A stretch of 64,000 bases of DNA from Paragordius varius. Lineage: Eukaryota > Nematomorpha. Shown piece by piece: positions 55,234 through 64,000 of this stretch; positions within the stretch are counted from its first letter, which is position 1, and every line of letters begins with the position of its first letter. A program made the position numbers and the translations under genes. The stretch spans positions 6,572,001-6,636,000 of the forward strand of contig OZ176056.1 in the NCBI GenBank assembly GCA_964247055.1, in the 5' to 3' direction. Below the pieces are notes generated by a model, which worked only from the letters and a program-made list of their open reading frames with translations, did no database searches and was not told the origin of the DNA.

Positions 55234-55491
55234 CAGGGGTGTCCAGCATTGCGGCCTGCAAAAACCAAATAAATACGGGTCTACATATTGCAAAATATCT
55301 TAGCAAAATTTAAATTTCCCAAATATCTGAATGGCATAAAGCAAAAATTAACGAAATAAATTACATGTGTTTTCATTTTTAATACCTTCTGTTTAAAATC
55401 TAAAATTTTATTAATATATTTTATTTCAATACGACCTGCCGGAATTTTTGAGTCACAGATGCGACCCACAAAGCCATTTCGTACACCCCTA
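55234..55491. mobile_element. hAT-type MITE, CAGGGGTGTCC family, copy C
   Basis: Starts CAGGGGTGTCCAGCATTGCG and ends AAGCCATTTCGTACACCCCT, with ATGCGACCC near the end. Same layout as the copies near 16.3, 16.75 and 61.2 kb. Target duplication weak. Confidence 0.75.
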
Positions 55492-57217
55492 TTTTTGAGT
55501 ATTTATTTTACAGAATATCATTTCATCAACTGTATTTTATATTATGTTATCACTTATTCCATTTTAACAGCACATAAACTTTAAATTTAGTTTTTGAAAC
55601 GGAAGGTTTTAAAACTGCTTTTATAGAATTTGACTTTTTCAAATAAATTTATTATTTAAGACATGTTTGTTTCCTAATATTCAGAGTTAGCTATATTAAA
55701 ACTTTCTTTTGCTAATATGATTTAAACGTGTTTTCTTTAAATCCTTTATATTTGACTATATCTTTGTATAAAAAACAATGAGAAATGTCTTTTTCATAAG
55801 GAGCTTAAAGGTTTAAATTAGAGATAATCCAAAATTTTGAAATGTCGTGTATAAAATATATATTATAACAAAAATATCATCTTAAAAATATGAGATGCTT
55901 ATCGTCAAGAAAAAGCATTTTTAGCCATTTTATCTTTGTCTATATCATTTTTGATTTTAATTTGGAGCATCTTTAGTGTGTTTAATCTTATGTCTTACTC
56001 ATGTATCACTATAAATTAAAATTTAGTGCTAATATTTACCAGTTTTATCTTTTTTATTATCATCCTTTATTTAAATAATTTAAAAATATTATAATCAATG
56101 TTAGCTGTACCCCAATATGTGCATGACATATCGACACTTCATTCCGGTTTTATTTTTTGAAGCGATTGCGATTAACTTCAACTTGAAAGTTTGTTCCTGT
56201 ATTAGAGGCTTTTATTTTTAGTTTTTGCAGAAATCATAATTGGAATACCTCCGAAATCCAATTTAAACCAACAGCTGATCTAAAAATTATAAATGAAAAC
56301 TTTGCTGCAAATATGTAATTTGAAAGTTAAAATAAAGTATTTACATATTTTCACCATAAAATGCATTTATTTGTCTGTGGATTACCTTTGTTAAAAATTA
56401 TTAAAAAATATCGGGCGAAAAGTTTATTATAAAATTTATTTTATAATTTAACATTTTTTAAAAAGTTTTTGCGCTAAAAAGGCTGAAAATTGCAAATAAT
56501 AGATTCAGTTATAATATAATGATTCTCCAGCTTTATTAAACGAAATAGCAACATTATAAACCAATGGTGCCAATATATCTGAAATTTTTACTCTTTTTTC
56601 AAATTTATTCCTATCTTACAAAATTTAGCTATTCGTGATTTTTTTGTGAACTTCCTATTGAGACCAAAAATAAATGAATTGAAACTGTGATTTGATTTTC
56701 AAGCAAAAAAATATGGAACATCAACGTATATTTTTGCTTTCTTATATACGGAAAAAAAATAAGCGGTTTTTTGGAAAAAATATAAAGAGTTATCCTCACA
56801 AAAACTTGAACAAATCTCAACCTACAACTTAAAAATTAATTTTTAAGGCAACATTATATAAAGTTTTATTGTTTAAAAATTGAAAAAAAACAAGTTCCAT
56901 TATAAATTTATTTCGGTGTTGGGTTTTCCTAATAAGTTGTGACAATTTGATCATGATCATATGTATATATATATATATATATATAAATAAAATATTGCAC
57001 ATGTTGAAAAATATTAATAAATATAAATTAATATTTAAAAAATAAAAAAAAATTATGTAATGAGAAATGTTTGTGACCGTTTATGAGAGATTTTGCGTAA
57101 TTTTTGGTCATTAAAGTATTTGATTGTGACAGATTTACAGCAAGAAATGATAGTTTGTTTATAACTGGTAGATTTATATCTAAAATAAAAATATATTAAT
57201 TACACTAGGATACAACA
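55492..57217. other. AT-rich intergenic spacer
   Basis: 1.7 kb with a (TA)n run at 56963-56985. A short stretch near 56,245-56,340 (TTAAACCAACAGCTGATC) resembles 15,060-15,120. No gene seen. Confidence 0.5.
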
Positions 57218-57725
57218 CATTCATTTCAGTCCTTTGATTCAAATTGGGGTACTTGGATACCCCAGGCCTGTTTAAAATTAAATATTTCCAAAAATATGGA
57301 AGGAATCGAAGCATAGCAAGAGTTTGCACTTATGTAACAATAATTCACCAAATTATAAAAAAATTCAATCAAAAATTCTTGATATTGCTTATAAAATTAA
57401 AAGGTAAAATTTAGTCAACTATCATGTGTGCATTAGTTAAATTTACAATTATACAAAATAAACCACTTTTTCTGTTTCTATCAATGTTAGATGCGATCTA
57501 AATAAGAAATTAGATTATATTTAGCGTTAGAATCAATAAACACGATCGAAGTAGTATATGGAACTTTTTTTTCAAAACTAAATATTATTTAGATATTTCG
57601 GCTAACTATATAATTTTTATTAGGATTTCAGCATAAATTTAAATTGGGGACCGTTTTCAGTATTTTTTGGAAAATATGAACTTAAATTTAGTCTGGGGTA
57701 TTTAGGTACCCCAATTTGAAATATT
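57218..57725. mobile_element. MITE copy, CAAATTGGGG family, inverted orientation
   Basis: Starts CATTTCAGTCCTTTGATTCA and AATTGGGGTACTTGGATACC; ends TTTAGGTACCCCAATTTGAA. The best preserved pair of ends in the family. Sits just 60 bp beyond the stop codon of the Tubby-like gene. Confidence 0.82.
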
Positions 57726-57784
57726 ATATATAATAATAATGTTTACTTAAAAAAAATAATTATTTAAACCTGGAATAAATATTT

Positions 57785-57918
57785 TTATTCACAAGCTAAT
57801 TTGGAATCAAAACTGCTAAGGGCAACCGCAAATGCTTGGACCGCGCACATTGGGTAACTATAATCCATGGTGAATCCATCGTCGGAAATACGGCCGAATT
57901 GCATGAAAATATAATTTG
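57785..57918 (-). CDS. ktub: Tubby exon 11: C terminus
   Basis: Encodes [40 protein letters not shown] and stop: the signature C-terminal helix of the tubby barrel. Acceptor TTTTTTAG. AATAAA overlaps the stop codon. Confidence 0.98.
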
Positions 57919-60900
57919 CTAAAAAAAAATTTTTTATTTAATTATTTCAATTTAAAGTCTTACTATGTGTGTTTATTTAACACACATCATAAATAATTTA
58001 AGTAAATAAAAACTTTGAAAATAATTTTTTGAATCATAATATGGATGAAATATATACGGTCATTATCGTGAATGATTTGAAAATTTTTGACGGAGGCTTG
58101 GGTCACTCTTCCATGAAAATTCAACACATAAGACTGGGTGTCTGATTTTGCGATATATATATATATATATATAATATTTAATGTGTAGCTATTTTAATTC
58201 AATTTATAACCCATTTTAAAAATAATTTAACAAAAATATTTGCAAATGAATTTGACTAGGAAAATATAAGTTATATGTCGAAAACTAGGTACTAAAAAAC
58301 AATTTAATCCAAATATATAAAATGACAAGATTTTCAATTGTTTAATAAATATAATGTTTAATCAATCAATATACCATCATTCCATAATGGAGTTTTATTC
58401 TTCAACTCTAGTATACAATCCATTTCATGCCGCTTCCAGCGTTCAGTAAGTGATTCATATTCCTATAAATAAATGAATTTTAGATAAGGTTTGGTTTCGA
58501 CAAGCCGTAAAATAAAAACCGATTTGTTTACTTGAATAGAATATAGTCAATTATTAAATTTACGAGAAATATAAAAAAGATGTTCCCATTAATAATAAAG
58601 TTAATGTTTAAATTAGTTTCTATACTCCCAGAATGAATTTATTAAATTTAAATATAACGATAAATTTAAGCACCATGTTCCTTGATGCATTCGAACCAAA
58701 TCAAGTAAACACAATTGGAGATTATCCAAAGTTAAATAAGATATTTGTTTTATTACTCTTCAAGTAAGCTTAAATGGGTATTGTATATTTAAACTTTAAT
58801 GAAAACAGAAAAGGGTTGATATGTATGTATTTTAAGTTAAATAAAAAAGTGGTGTTTTGGTAATAAAAATTATATTTTGCATTTTTACTTACATTTCTAG
58901 ATATAATATCGATTCGTTCATTGTCAAGATTCATGCCTGGTATAATGACTGTCATTTTACGTGGACCCTTAAAACCCAAAACATTTGTATCCTATTTATT
59001 AATAAAATTTTAATTGATTCAAACATTTTAGATAAATATAGGTTTTATATTACATAAACAATGGCGGCTAATTCTTTGCGAACAGGAGCACCAGTGATTA
59101 TTGCCTGTTTGTAATTTTCCCCATGATCAAAAACGGTGAAAGCTGTCCCCAACATATTGGATCTAGAATAGAAATATTATTAGAATATATATATAAATAT
59201 GTATACCATTTACAGTTCGAATTCACCCTTGAACAATTCAAATCACCTTAAAAATTAATTATGTGTTTTCGAACTAATATAACTCATTATTGATATGAAA
59301 TATATCTTTATGGCCTAATTTATTTTTTTCAGTATTTTAATTCAGAAAAAATTTTATTTCTTAAAAATATATAAATGTGTAATATTTAATTTAAAAAAAA
59401 TATTTTATTTAAAGGTGAATTTGAATTGTTAGAGGGTGAATCAGAATTGTAAATGGTATATATATTTTGCTCAATATATTGTATATTAAATAAAAATAAT
59501 ACATACCTTTAACCTAGAATGGTTTAAAAAAGTATTAATGCGTTAATTTATAATTTCCCTATAAAATGTTACCTTAATTTTCCAACGAATGATTCACCTC
59601 CGCGTGTTAAATCGGTTGGATCAATGGATATAAGGTAGTTGGATGTTTTACTTTTTTTTCGTTTCCTCGCCGCCAAAAGAAAAACCTAATTTCATAAATG
59701 TTGTACCCATATATTTTTATTTTAATTAGATGTTTTTCAAAACTAAACTATACCATATAAATAATTTAATATTATTCGGGAAAAATAAAAGAAATTTGCT
59801 AAAAATATTCCCACTTTTTTTCCATCATCCCGTTCCAAATGTAGGTAATAGGTTGGAAACATTCCTTTATCCATTCCCTTTTTGTCACGAGTTATGCGAC
59901 AACGTACGACACATTCCTTGGGTGCTGGCATCAGGGAAAATCTTTCCAAATTCTCCGTTATTTCATGCAGAGGAGGCAATAAGGAATCATTGTTCGATGT
60001 AGAAGTATCCAAATTGGTAGTCATAACCTCAGAGCCAAACTGGGTATCAGGTTCCACATCTTCCAGAGACGAGGTGTCATCATTTTCATTATTATTCTTA
60101 TGGGTGTCAACATTAGTTATGGTGTGTGTTGAACCATTCTCCATATTAGACTCTTGCCGGTCTTGTTGTAGGTTATATGATGTTTTGGACGATAACAAGG
60201 CATTGGTATCTTCCTCAGTTATGTCCTGTTTCGCAAATGAGTAACTTTTTCTTGACCGAGATTTTCCGTGTTTATTTCGGTGTTTTGATGTAGGCGAATT
60301 TTGCTGAGTTTCATGGTATGCTTTACGATCTTTGGTGATTGCCGTTTGTTCTTTGGCTTTAAGTGTATCGGATTGCTCCTAAAACAAATAATTTGTAAGC
60401 GTATATGGTTACCATTTTAAAAAAAATAAAAATATGTTTACCTTAATCTCACCATTCAAAGATTCGTTTGAGCCAATTAAACCATGATTATCAGTACTCC
60501 GTTTTGAACCATTTACAAAGGCTTTTTTGCTATACCCATTAATGTTTTTATGGGATGCCTTTTGTGTAGCTAAAACATCTATCGGATGAACAGGAGAATT
60601 CTGAGACATTGCCTCGGTTTCTTCTTCGTCACCAAACATAGCATTTCCAAAAGCTGTCAACCCTTTACCTGTAATGTTATAAATTTTATTAGATTTTTAT
60701 TCCAAATTATATTTTTCTTTATATTTCTTATTTTTTTATATTTTTTGATACTCTCAATTTTTTAAAATACATTTAATTTTAAATATTAATATCTTAATAA
60801 TTACCAAATAAACTAATTTTTTACAGTAAAACTAGGACTGTTTTAATAAAAATGTGATAAGCAGCTTTATATATAATATATGAAGTATTATGATGTATCC

Positions 60901-63248
60901 AAATCTGAGATATGCGGGAGATGTGACAGATACGGCTAAAATTACATAACTTGACAATATTTTGAACTATTTATTATAACGCCAGGTTGAATAAGGGTAT
61001 AACATTTAATAATAAAATCTGATTTTATTTTATTTATAAGACTCTATACCATTGCATATTTAAAAAAATATTCTACACATCGCTAGAAAGCATTCATTAT
61101 ATTAAACATGTAAGCGGGCCCAAAGCTTATATAAAAACTTTAATTAAAGATTTTGATTGATTAGGTCAGGGGCGTCCAACACAAATGGCTTTTCGGGCCG
61201 GATTTTTAAAATAAAAAATTTCAAAGGGTGAGATTCGGAAAATATGTGGGCATTAACAAATACTTTATTACTTAGACATAAGATTTTAAAAACAACTATT
61301 TACATTAACTTTTGCTAGTTCATAGCCAAATTCGGAAATAATTATCAGCAAATTACTTTAAGAAAATATTTTATTTAATTTCGTAAAGCTTGGTATTTGA
61401 AATTTCTCGTTGGCCACAGAAATATTTTAGGAGGCCGCATGTTGGCCATTCTAGGGTTAAGTGATTACCCTAATTGATACCCAATCTTTTAAATAAATAC
61501 AGTAATTGCTAAAAAAATAAAAAAGGTAATTAATAGTTCAAAGTCAAACCCTTTATAAAATTCCCGTCAATGTCTTCAGAGTAATTTGAGCCAGCAGTAG
61601 AATTTGGTATAAGCGCCGCCATTGACGAACTATGTCTGTTTTGGCGCTTCTTGAAATGCATATTACCTTATTATGTATATGTAAAAAATTTAAATAGCAT
61701 TTATTATTATACATTTACCTTATTTGTGAAATATAAAATTATACCCGTTTTGGATGCTCGGTCTGGTACTTGCGGTATGATATTTTCTTCGATTAATTTA
61801 TTTTTGTCTTTTGAATAATTTTTGGAATCTGTGATGATGGCATTTTTCTTATATTTATGATTTGTTTGATTATCATTGGTATTGGATTGAGTTTGAGCAT
61901 CTAAATAAATATTAGGCCTTAGTTTTTAGAATTTCTTTGCTAAAATACAAAAAAAAACAAAATCTGTCTTATAAAAAGTTCTTTGATAAGCGGTTAGTTG
62001 GTTGGTTGTTTATTTTATTATAATATTCAACCCTTCCTGTAACTATATTTCAGTTTTTAGAATCCATATAAAATTTATTATTTAGTTTTGACGACTTTAT
62101 GCTTAAGCATCTGGATACTAGAAGATTTTTGTGATTATCTTATACAAATGTAAATGGTTATGACTGAATGACGCGCCACAATATAAAAGAGAGGAATATT
62201 TGCGCAGATAATCCAGCAATTTTAAATATATCAAACATTGAAATAATCAAGTTTTGGTATTAATGCCGTATTATTTTAATGTTATGCCCCATCATAAGTT
62301 AAATGCCCATTTAAAAAGAATTCCACTATATTCTGAAAAAGACAACAAAACTAGGGAATAAATTTCGATATGATAATGCAATAAGATAAATGTTAAAAAT
62401 TTTCTTTTTTCCAAGTTATAGGCAGTTATACTCAAGCCGCGGTCTTAAAGTTTTTTATGGCCCTAAAATATTATTTTTATGATGTACTTATTTGGATAAA
62501 TATCTGCACATGTGTTCAAGAGTTATAAAATATTTACGGGTATTATATGTTGCAAGGACCTCAACTTTTAGCTAGTTACTTGTGCCATAAAAAATGTTTT
62601 GTATGATTAGAAATAATGAAAAAAATGCCGAAATTGGTTCATATACGGCTTAATAAATAAATTTATTATAAAAATCCCAAAAGTAATCTCATAACGTTTG
62701 TTTTGCATCTATGATTAAATTTATATTGTACATCTTCTATTAATCAAACCTCAGCGACCAAAACTTCTTTAACTCTATACCCTAAATTCTTACAGTCAAC
62801 AATGTAAGGGCCAATCCACTCCTGGGTATAAACATGCAGTCATTAAAAACATAAACTTTGGGAATAGTTTTATTTTTTTGATTTTTTGATAGCAGATTAT
62901 AAAAAATCGAATTTATAACTAATCAACTCATCCATACTTGTGGAGCTTTTTCAATAGCTTTAAACTAAATTTATAAACGAGTGTTAAAGCCTTCACATGT
63001 CCGGATACAATTTAAGTCCTTACCCTTTAATAAAAAAGGAAAAAAGAGACTCTAAACTGTATATTTATATTTATATTTTATAATCAAAGTACAACCATAC
63101 TAAGCTTTAAAATAATAATAATACTTTGAGAGAAGTTAGCATATGTGGGTATGTTTGATTCTGCAGAATTATGTGTAAGGTTGGCCACATGATATATGGA
63201 TCCAGCTTCACGGAGTTTTCTTCTTTGTTTCTCTTCAACTATCCGTTT
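57785..63248 (-). CDS. ktub: Tubby-like protein (king tubby / TUB-TULP family), 5' end not found
   Basis: Tubby proteins bind PI(4,5)P2 through a C-terminal beta-barrel, shuttle cargo to cilia and can enter the nucleus. Assembled exons: 63248-63125, 61900-61745, 61666-61550, 60668-60442, 60378-59815, 59685-59573, 59162-59054, 58991-58893, 58462-58375, 58141-58058 and 57918-57785. All phases agree, giving about 604 residues to the stop. The tubby domain begins at [20 protein letters not shown] and continues through [41 protein letters not shown] and the hallmark end [12 protein letters not shown]. The N-terminal half is Ser/Asn/Lys-rich and starts (in what is visible) with [10 protein letters not shown], like the LEQKQ(K/R)(K/R)R helix near the N terminus of vertebrate tubby. 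The initiator exon was not found. Confidence 0.95.
58058..58141 (-). CDS. ktub: Tubby exon 10
   Basis: Encodes [20 protein letters not shown] and QIIHDND, almost invariant in tubby proteins. The acceptor AATCAG lies only ~10 bp from a (TA)n run where a pyrimidine tract would be expected. Confidence 0.97.
58153..58173. repeat. (TA)n microsatellite at a tubby splice acceptor
   Basis: About ten TA units immediately upstream of the acceptor of tubby exon 10. Confidence 0.92.
58375..58462 (-). CDS. ktub: Tubby exon 9
   Basis: Encodes [20 protein letters not shown] then KNKTPLWND (vertebrate LQNKTPVWND). Acceptor TTTATAG, donor GATG|GTATAT. Confidence 0.97.
58893..58991 (-). CDS. ktub: Tubby exon 8
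   Basis: Encodes [20 protein letters not shown] and NLDNERIDI. The GPRKM segment holds lysine/arginine residues that contact PI(4,5)P2 in the family. Donor AAT|GTAAGT. Confidence 0.98.
59054..59162 (-). CDS. ktub: Tubby exon 7
   Basis: Encodes [20 protein letters not shown] then [12 protein letters not shown], corresponding to LRSNLMGTKFTVYDNG and LRQELAAVCYE of tubby. Acceptor TTCTAG, donor TAT|GTAATA. Confidence 0.97.
59202..59460. mobile_element. MITE with GGGTGAATTTGAATTGT subterminal repeats, in a tubby intron
   Basis: About 259 bp from TATACCATTTACAGTTCGAA to AATTGTAAATGGTATA, in the intron between exons 6 and 7. One to two subterminal repeats per side. The core is shared with copies at 6,797 and 20,893. 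Confidence 0.87.
59573..59685 (-). CDS. ktub: Tubby exon 6
   Basis: Encodes [20 protein letters not shown] and [31 protein letters not shown] is the conserved basic block contributing to phosphoinositide binding and nuclear localisation. Donor TTAAG|GTAACA. Confidence 0.98.
59815..60378 (-). CDS. ktub: Tubby exon 5: linker and start of tubby domain
   Basis: 188 codons. First ~140 are disordered and contain a basic [15 protein letters not shown] stretch; then [20 protein letters not shown] and [12 protein letters not shown] open the tubby domain. Donor AAA|GTGGGA is weak, but the frame continues exactly into exon 6. Confidence 0.96.
60442..60668 (-). CDS. ktub: Tubby exon 4: disordered region
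   Basis: Encodes [20 protein letters not shown] and a Ser/Asn/Lys-rich stretch to GEIK. Acceptor ATTACAG, donor AAG|GTAAAC, phase 1 in and 0 out. Acidic EDEEE-like motifs occur in this region of other tubby proteins. Confidence 0.88.
61167..61453. mobile_element. hAT-type MITE, CAGGGGTGTCC family, copy D, in a tubby intron
   Basis: Starts CAGGGGCGTCCAACACAAAT; GGAGGCCGCATGTTGGCCAT lies near the end. Flanks GATTAGGT and GGTTAAGT agree at 6 of 8 positions. Lies in the intron between tubby exons 3 and 4. Confidence 0.75.
61550..61666 (-). CDS. ktub: Tubby exon 3: possible cassette or alternative first exon
   Basis: Encodes [20 protein letters not shown] then [16 protein letters not shown]. As a cassette (acceptor AATAAG, donor AAGG|GTTTGA) it is phase 1 on both sides, so it can be included or skipped without a shift. 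Alternatively the ATG at 61659-61661 could start a shorter isoform. Real coding looks likely; its use is uncertain. Confidence 0.62.
61745..61900 (-). CDS. ktub: Tubby exon 2
   Basis: Encodes [20 protein letters not shown] to RASKTG, low complexity. Acceptor ATTTAG, donor ACGG|GTATAA, phases 1 and 1. A second in-frame donor AAG|GTAAAT lies 26 bp downstream. Confidence 0.7.
61901..63124. other. Tubby intron 1, nothing recognised
   Basis: 1.2 kb of AT-rich sequence without a convincing exon or repeat. Confidence 0.55.
63125..63248 (-). CDS. ktub: Tubby exon 1 (first visible): N-terminal helix
   Basis: Encodes [20 protein letters not shown] and on to TYANFSQ. The basic-acidic EEKQRRK helix matches the conserved N-terminal motif of tubby proteins. 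Acceptor CATATAG at 63249-63250 shows that at least one further exon lies upstream. Donor CAAA|GTATTA, phase 1, joins exon 2. Confidence 0.75.
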
Positions 63249-63250
63249 CT

Positions 63251-64000
63251 ATATGATTATAACGGAAATCGATAGTCAGAAAAATAAAATTAATTCTTTC
63301 AGAATTATTGGGATGATGTCAAGTAATTGAATTGGCTTACAAAAATTGGATATTAGATAATAAGGGACATTTGTTTGAAAATAAAAATTGTCCTATCTTA
63401 GGATCGAATTGGAATAAATGCACACATGCAATTCCAGACAATGGTAGTTAATGATAGATATTTTAGGTTTTTTGAAATCTTCTTAGATTTATGTATTATA
63501 TACATGTAACATTATTACTAAAATATAGGTATTTGTAGAGCCATGTAATTATAAATACATACATACAATAAATAAAAATTTATATTTATATACATAGGCA
63601 AATATATATTATATACATTATCGATTTTTTAATAAGATGATGATGGTTTTAGATACAATTTTATGCGTTACTAATAAATAAATTTTATCATTATAGTGTT
63701 AAGAATACTAGGATACAATCAGTATTTTACTAGGGTGTTTTTAGAATAAATCATTGCTAAATATTTCAGTAAAGCCGTATTTATCTGTTTAAAAATCCTT
63801 TAAATTGGGCAACAGAAAATAAAATAAATTTTAGGTGCCAGTATGAGTGTTTATATTTCGTTATACTTGTTATGTAAGATTAGTTGACCGTTTTAAAACA
63901 ATCGGGCTGGATGCTTAAATATGCGGTCACTTGTGTTAACTCTAATGAAACAAACATCACCAAATTTATAAAATTTCTAACTTTTATGTAACAAATAATT
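63251..64000. other. Upstream of first visible tubby exon
   Basis: 750 bp of AT-rich sequence. I searched both strands for an exon ending in an (R/K)QQKL-type tubby N terminus and saw none. It is probably intron. Confidence 0.5.

Noticed and set aside
59882-60244. 120-codon plus-strand ORF over tubby exon 5
   Set aside because: Antisense shadow; the minus frame encodes the tubby domain.
1-64000. tRNA, rRNA or snRNA genes
   Set aside because: I looked for tRNA A/B boxes with a foldable cloverleaf and for rRNA cores and found none I could support.

Overview
The window is very A+T-rich nuclear DNA from an arthropod, most likely an insect. Genes are split by short, AT-rich introns, typically 60-80 bp plus a few very long ones. 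The spacers are packed with small DNA transposons. I cannot name the species. The two protein-coding host genes lie on the minus strand, in the same orientation, and both belong to membrane-lipid signalling.

Region 1 (about 1-24,972, minus): a diacylglycerol kinase of the zeta/iota type, the family of Drosophila rdgA. I could place 19 coding exons. All splice phases agree, and together they give about 2,356 residues. The order is: 806-residue low-complexity N-terminal extension, spacer, two C1 zinc domains, basic MARCKS-like spacer, DAGK catalytic domain with GGGDGT, a roughly 215-residue insertion, DAGK accessory domain, long linker, and the first ankyrin repeat. The 3' end runs off the left edge. 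Its introns carry several MITE families.

Region 2 (about 25-53 kb): a gene-poor stretch built of mobile DNA. It holds a 5'-truncated RTE-type LINE with a (TAA)n tail and, abutting that tail, the first of two ~1.2-kb foldback elements with CACTG ends. There is also a ~1-kb terminal-inverted-repeat element, hAT-type elements with 8-bp target duplications, and two decayed mariner copies. One hAT-type element carries an alternating A/B tandem array and sits inside an older MITE. Farther right lie diverged copies of the same array and a Ty3/Gypsy-type LTR retrotransposon fossil (48,688-52,915).

Region 3 (about 53-57 kb): AT-rich spacer with one hAT-type MITE and one copy of the MITE that also occurs near 3, 8 and 38 kb.

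Region 4 (57,785-63,248, minus): a Tubby-like gene (king tubby / TUB-TULP family). It has a complete C-terminal tubby domain, a disordered N-terminal half, and a start codon I could not find.

Together: DAG kinase removes the diacylglycerol made when phospholipase C cleaves PI(4,5)P2, and tubby proteins bind PI(4,5)P2. The two genes therefore act in neighbouring signalling steps, although their linkage may be chance. The most notable non-genic finding is the alternating-monomer array inside a hAT-type element, with an array-less relative 5 kb away.
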